9,194 bases of DNA from an uncultured Oscillospiraceae bacterium (GTDB lineage: Bacteria > Bacillota > Clostridia > Oscillospirales > Oscillospiraceae). This document shows, one piece after another, positions 6,300 to 9,194 of the stretch. How positions within the stretch are numbered: the first letter of the stretch is position 1; each line of letters starts with the position of its first letter. The notes beneath the pieces were generated by a model that saw only the letters and a list, made by a program, of their open reading frames with translations, was not told the origin of the DNA and made no database searches. A program made the translations under genes and the position numbers. The stretch lies in assembly GCA_934589665.1 (NCBI GenBank), contig CAKTOJ010000065.1, positions 1 through 9,194 of the forward strand, written 5' to 3'.

Positions 6300-7124
6300 A
6301 TGGAGATTCTGCAAAATTTCCGTTCTCAGCCGTACCGCGTCCTCTATCTGGACACAGGTGCCATCCGCGCCAACCCGAACCAGCCGCGCCGCAGCTTTGA
6401 ACCCGAGGCACTGCGCGAGCTTGCCGAAAGCATCCGCCGCTATGGGATTCTTCAGCCGCTCACTGTGCGCCGCAGTGACGGCGGCTACGAGCTTATCGCC
6501 GGCGAACGGCGGCTACGGGCCGCAAAGCTTGCCGGACTGCGCACGGTGCCCTGCCTCGTGCGGCGCTCGGACGAGGAGGAATCCTCCCTGCTTGCGCTCA
6601 TTGAGAACCTCCAGCGCCGCGACCTGCACTATCTGGAGGAGGCCGCCGCCATCGCGCGGCTGATTGAGATCTACGGACTCTCACAGGAGCAGGCCGCCGA
6701 GCGGCTCGGCAAATCGCAGAGCGCTGTGGCCAACAAGCTGCGTCTCCTCCGCCTTTCCCCGCAGTGCACCGCCATTCTGCGTGAGCACGGCCTTTCCGAG
6801 CGGCACGCCCGCGCCCTTCTGCGTCTGAACGACGAGGAAGCCCGGCTCGCCGCGCTGCGCGTCATCGCCGCACGCGGCTATAACGTCTCGCAAACGGAGG
6901 AATACATCGAAACGCTCATAAACCGCACAGCCGCCACGCCGCCTACGCACCGCACAGCCTACATCATTAAGGATGTGCGTCTGTTTTTAAACACCATCCG
7001 CCGCGGCATGGGCATCATGCAGCGCGCCGGTGTCAAGGCCGCGTGCGAGCGCGAGGATACGGAGGATGAGATCCTTCTGACCATCCGCATCCCACGGCAC
7101 GAGAGCAGAAAGGACGTCTCCTGA
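6300..7124 (+). CDS. noc: Noc-type ParB/Spo0J-family CTPase, nucleoid occlusion / chromosome partition protein
   Basis: This 274-residue protein of the ParB family binds specific DNA sites, loads as a CTP-dependent clamp and, in the Noc branch, keeps division septa off the nucleoid. The N-terminal ParB domain shows NPNQPRRSF (25-33), the CTP-binding motif GERRLRA (68-74) and ENLQR (102-106). A helix-turn-helix follows (about 127-150), then a C-terminal dimerisation region. Aligning with B. subtilis Noc by eye, the four positions that set NBS versus parS specificity are Gln140, Lys146, Arg151 and Arg168 (Noc 173, 179, 184, 201). Three match Noc exactly, and the fourth is basic like Noc rather than Ala as in Spo0J. 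There is no parA/soj neighbour, which also favours Noc. Residues 1-13 contain a possible short amphipathic segment, but it is less obvious than the membrane-targeting helix of B. subtilis Noc. ATG 6300 has AAAGGAGG eight bases upstream. The last codons lie in the terminator palindrome. ParB family certain; Noc subtype probable. Confidence 0.85.
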   Translation: MEILQNFRSQPYRVLYLDTGAIRANPNQPRRSFEPEALRELAESIRRYGILQPLTVRRSDGGYELIAGERRLRAAKLAGLRTVPCLVRRSDEEESSLLALIENLQRRDLHYLEEAAAIARLIEIYGLSQEQAAERLGKSQSAVANKLRLLRLSPQCTAILREHGLSERHARALLRLNDEEARLAALRVIAARGYNVSQTEEYIETLINRTAATPPTHRTAYIIKDVRLFLNTIRRGMGIMQRAGVKAACEREDTEDEILLTIRIPRHESRKDVS

Positions 7125-7142
7125 TATCAGGAGACGTCCTTT
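7109..7142. terminator. Perfect 34-bp palindrome acting as bidirectional terminator and overlapping the noc stop codon
   Basis: Bases 7109-7125 are the exact reverse complement of 7126-7142, centred on GATATC. As RNA this gives a stem of about 15 bp with a 4-base AUAU loop. The plus-strand stem ends in CCTTTT and the minus-strand stem in CCTTTC, so it can stop the noc transcript and the convergent tRNA-editing operon, whose stop codon (7162-7164) is about 19 bases away. The left arm also encodes the last four residues (Lys-Asp-Val-Ser) and the TGA of noc. Confidence 0.85.
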
Positions 7143-7161
7143 TCGCCTGCATGCTCTTGGC

Positions 7162-8304
7162 TCAGGCAAAAAATGCTTCGATTGCCGCGCGTTCCGCGGC
7201 CACGCTGCCCTGCACGAACTCCGGCTTTCCGCCGCCGCGGCCGGAGAGCGCAGCGTTGAGCTCCTTTGTCAGCGCACGCAGGTCGCCGCCGCGCTGACCG
7301 ATTGCATATTTCCATGCGCCGTCTGCGCCCGCGAACACCGCGCAGCGACCGCCGCAGGTCTGTGCGACCGCGTCACAGAGCTTGCGTACGCTCTCGCCGC
7401 CCATATCATCCTCAAAAAGCAGCACGTCGCCGTGTCCCTCATAGCGCGCGGCAATGCCCGCAAATACGCTCTCCTCCAGCTTTGCACAGCGCTGCTTGAG
7501 GGCGGAAAGCTCCGACTGCACGCGCTCGACCGCGGCGGCAGATGCTGTCGGCTTGACAGACAGTGCCTGCGCGGCGGCCACATCCTGCGCCCAGCAGGCG
7601 GAGAGATAGCGGTAAGCCCGTCCGCCGCACAAAAGCTCAATACGCACGCCCTCGCGGAACTTCTGCACCGAGAGGAACTTCACAATGCCAACCTGACCGG
7701 AGCGCGCGACATGCGTGCCGCAGCATGCGCAGCAGTCCGCCTCCGGAAAGGTCACGATGCGCACATCACCCTCCAACGGCTTTTTGCTGCGGTAATCAAT
7801 CGCATCCAGCTCCGCACCGCGGTGGAGCTGGATATCGATGGGATGGTCGGCATAGATGTAGTCGTTTGCCGCTGCCTCGATCTCCAGCAGTTCCTCCCAC
7901 GGAATATCGGCGTTAAAGTCGATGGTCACGCTCTCCGCACCCATATGAAAGCCCACATTGTCGCAGCCGTAGCGCGCGCAGATGAGGCCTGAGCAGATAT
8001 GCTCGCCCGAGTGCTGCTGCATATGGTCGAAGCGGCGCGCCCAGTCGATCCTTCCGTGCACCGTCTCGCCCACAGCGAGTGCTGAAACGCACTTATGCGT
8101 GATGACGCCCGCCTTTTCATGCACGTCCAGCACCTCGGCCCCGCCGAGCACACCGGTATCATACGGCTGCCCGCCGCCCTCGGGATAGAAGGCCGTGCGG
8201 TCGAGCACCACATCAAAGCTGCCCTTGCCTGCCTCGCAGGAGAGCACCTTTGCGTCAAATTCTGTCAGAAATGGGTCTGCGTAAAACAGCTTTTCCGTTT
8301 CCAT
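7162..8304 (-). CDS. Alanyl-tRNA editing protein, AlaX-L type with DHHA1 domain
   Basis: This 380-residue stand-alone editing protein should hydrolyse mischarged Ser- or Gly-tRNA(Ala) in the cytoplasm. It begins with the beta-barrel seen in AlaRS and AlaX (FYPEGGGQPYDTG, 39-51). The editing centre has the zinc ligands His98 and His102 (QQHSGEH) and Cys194 and His198 (CCGTH). A probable coiled coil (about 255-285) leads to a C-terminal DHHA1-like domain ending in RGGGKPEFVQGS (356-367). That extra domain and the length fit the long AlaX class and exclude full AlaRS, as no aminoacylation domain is present. The ligand motif reads CCGTH where most relatives have CGGTH, and Cys191 and Cys192 are nearby; the CxxxH spacing is kept. 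ATG 8304 has AAAGGA about 10 bases upstream, and the gene follows the upstream membrane protein gene by 23 bases, implying co-transcription. It ends at the palindromic terminator 7109-7142. Confidence 0.92.
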   Translation of the reverse strand: METEKLFYADPFLTEFDAKVLSCEAGKGSFDVVLDRTAFYPEGGGQPYDTGVLGGAEVLDVHEKAGVITHKCVSALAVGETVHGRIDWARRFDHMQQHSGEHICSGLICARYGCDNVGFHMGAESVTIDFNADIPWEELLEIEAAANDYIYADHPIDIQLHRGAELDAIDYRSKKPLEGDVRIVTFPEADCCACCGTHVARSGQVGIVKFLSVQKFREGVRIELLCGGRAYRYLSACWAQDVAAAQALSVKPTASAAAVERVQSELSALKQRCAKLEESVFAGIAARYEGHGDVLLFEDDMGGESVRKLCDAVAQTCGGRCAVFAGADGAWKYAIGQRGGDLRALTKELNAALSGRGGGKPEFVQGSVAAERAAIEAFFA

Positions 8305-8327
8305 GGGAGTAATTTCCTTTCATTTTC

Positions 8328-9194
8328 TTATGAGATACTGACGATAAGCTTCCAGAGCGGGTCAATGAGCAGAAGCCCCACCGTCGCGGAGTGGATATTG
8401 GCGACGATGGCGTAGCCCATCGCTCGTCCCTTGCCCTTTTCCGTCAGCAGCCAGCGGTCGAGCAAGACCTCAGCGAGCGTGATGACAAGTTCAATGGGAA
8501 TATAGAATAAAAGCGACCAGCCGCTCACACCGTGGTTGAGCACCGTCACGGCAAGGTAGACGGCAAAGCCGCCCTGCGTGATGAGATTCACCAACAGAAA
8601 GCGCTTCCAGCTCTTTTTGCTCCGGTAGCCGAAGACATACAGCAGCACGCCCTCAATGAGCAGCGTCGGCAGCAGCATACAGAAAAATTGCAGGAGATAG
8701 GCAACCGCCGCGCTCGGCGCGCTCGCGGTCCTTTTCGCCCAATCCACCGTCGCGCTTGATTGTAGCGTCGCGCGATGGAGCGTGTCGGATACCCAGCTCT
8801 CGCCGCTCTTCGTCACAATGAGAATGCGGTAGGTATCCGGTACACCGTGGTAGCCAAAGATGTGCAGCCTTGTGCTTCCGATCGGTTCGCCGATCAGATC
8901 GCCATACATCGGCGCGCCGTTGGTGCCCTGCGCGGTGCAGGCGTGCCAGCCCTCGGGCACCGCCGCGCGCATGGCCTCGAGCAGCCCGTCGTCGAGCAGC
9001 GCACGCTTTTCGCCGTGGTAGCTCCAGTCGACGCCACTGTAATCGACATCGTCCTCGTGCTCAAACGCCCCCTCGGCCAGCAGGTCGAGGTAATACGGCT
9101 CGCTCGGCGCGTTTACCACCTTCACCGTCAGCTGGGCCTTCGGCCCCGAGTCGGCAAGGGCTGATACCGTCAGCAGCATCGCCGTCAGCAGCAA
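8328..9194 (-). CDS. Uncharacterised exported/membrane protein, N-terminus cut by window edge
   Basis: The frame is open to the right edge, leaving 288 residues. The true start is probably upstream, since the first visible codon is a TTG with no ribosome site in view. The visible N-terminus is hydrophobic and ends in SALADSG, like a signal peptide with cleavage after Ala-Leu-Ala. A predicted extracytoplasmic domain follows (about 16-160), starting with a beta-like stretch LTVKVVNAPSEPYYLDLL and rich in Gly, Tyr and acidic residues. Four membrane segments come next (about 163-188, 198-220, 225-249, 259-287), and the chain ends just after the last one. I do not recognise the family and see no catalytic motif. 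A sensor, transporter subunit or envelope protein are all possible. It lies 23 bases upstream of the tRNA-editing gene with no terminator between, so the two share an operon, but no functional link is evident. Confidence 0.75.
   Translation of the reverse strand: MLLTAMLLTVSALADSGPKAQLTVKVVNAPSEPYYLDLLAEGAFEHEDDVDYSGVDWSYHGEKRALLDDGLLEAMRAAVPEGWHACTAQGTNGAPMYGDLIGEPIGSTRLHIFGYHGVPDTYRILIVTKSGESWVSDTLHRATLQSSATVDWAKRTASAPSAAVAYLLQFFCMLLPTLLIEGVLLYVFGYRSKKSWKRFLLVNLITQGGFAVYLAVTVLNHGVSGWSLLFYIPIELVITLAEVLLDRWLLTEKGKGRAMGYAIVANIHSATVGLLLIDPLWKLIVSIS

Noticed and set aside
6140..6301. Upstream extension of the DnaD-domain gene to ATG 6301
   Set aside because: The extra 54 residues would be encoded across the operon promoter, the AAAGGAGG site and the start of the divergent noc gene. 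GTG 6139 has a far better ribosome site.

Overview
The window looks like chromosomal DNA of a GC-rich member of the Bacillota (Firmicutes), most likely a clostridial lineage near Oscillospiraceae/Ruminococcaceae. The evidence is the strong AGGAGG-type ribosome binding sites with some TTG and GTG starts, sigma-A-type promoters with TATAAT boxes, compact hairpin terminators, and gene families typical of the phylum: an LTA-synthase-type enzyme, a DnaD-domain protein paired with a DnaC/DnaI-type helicase loader, and a Noc-type ParB. The lineage is inferred from gene content and composition only. I see no mobile element, CRISPR array, tRNA, rRNA or phage gene, so this reads as an ordinary housekeeping region, and I do not see a convincing undescribed system.

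Layout from left to right. Positions 1-516 (-) hold the N-terminal part of a membrane-anchored protein with a peptidoglycan-binding-like domain, cut off by the window edge. It has its own extended -10 promoter and a hairpin at the predicted start of its mRNA. A terminator at 627-653 separates it from an AzgA/PbuG-type purine permease (675-2096, -). A 238-bp divergent intergenic region, the longest gene-free stretch, carries the permease promoter and the promoter of a TTG-initiated LTA-synthase-like membrane enzyme (2335-4194, +). That gene converges on a two-gene replication operon, and both directions share one hairpin terminator at 4206-4232. The operon (-) encodes a double DnaD-domain protein (5231-6139, GTG start) followed by a DnaC/DnaI-like AAA+ loader (4234-5217). 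Divergent from it is a Noc/ParB-family protein (6300-7124, +), whose last codons and stop lie inside a perfect 34-bp palindrome that acts as terminator. Converging on the same palindrome is an operon (-) of an uncharacterised exported or membrane protein (8328-9194, cut by the right edge) and an alanyl-tRNA editing protein of AlaX-L type (7162-8304).

How the genes fit together. The central block links replication restart or initiation (DnaD plus loader) with nucleoid occlusion or chromosome segregation (Noc) across one 160-bp divergent control region. The left block concerns the cell envelope (peptidoglycan-binding protein, LTA-type synthase) with a purine salvage transporter between. The right block is translation quality control plus a membrane protein of unknown role.
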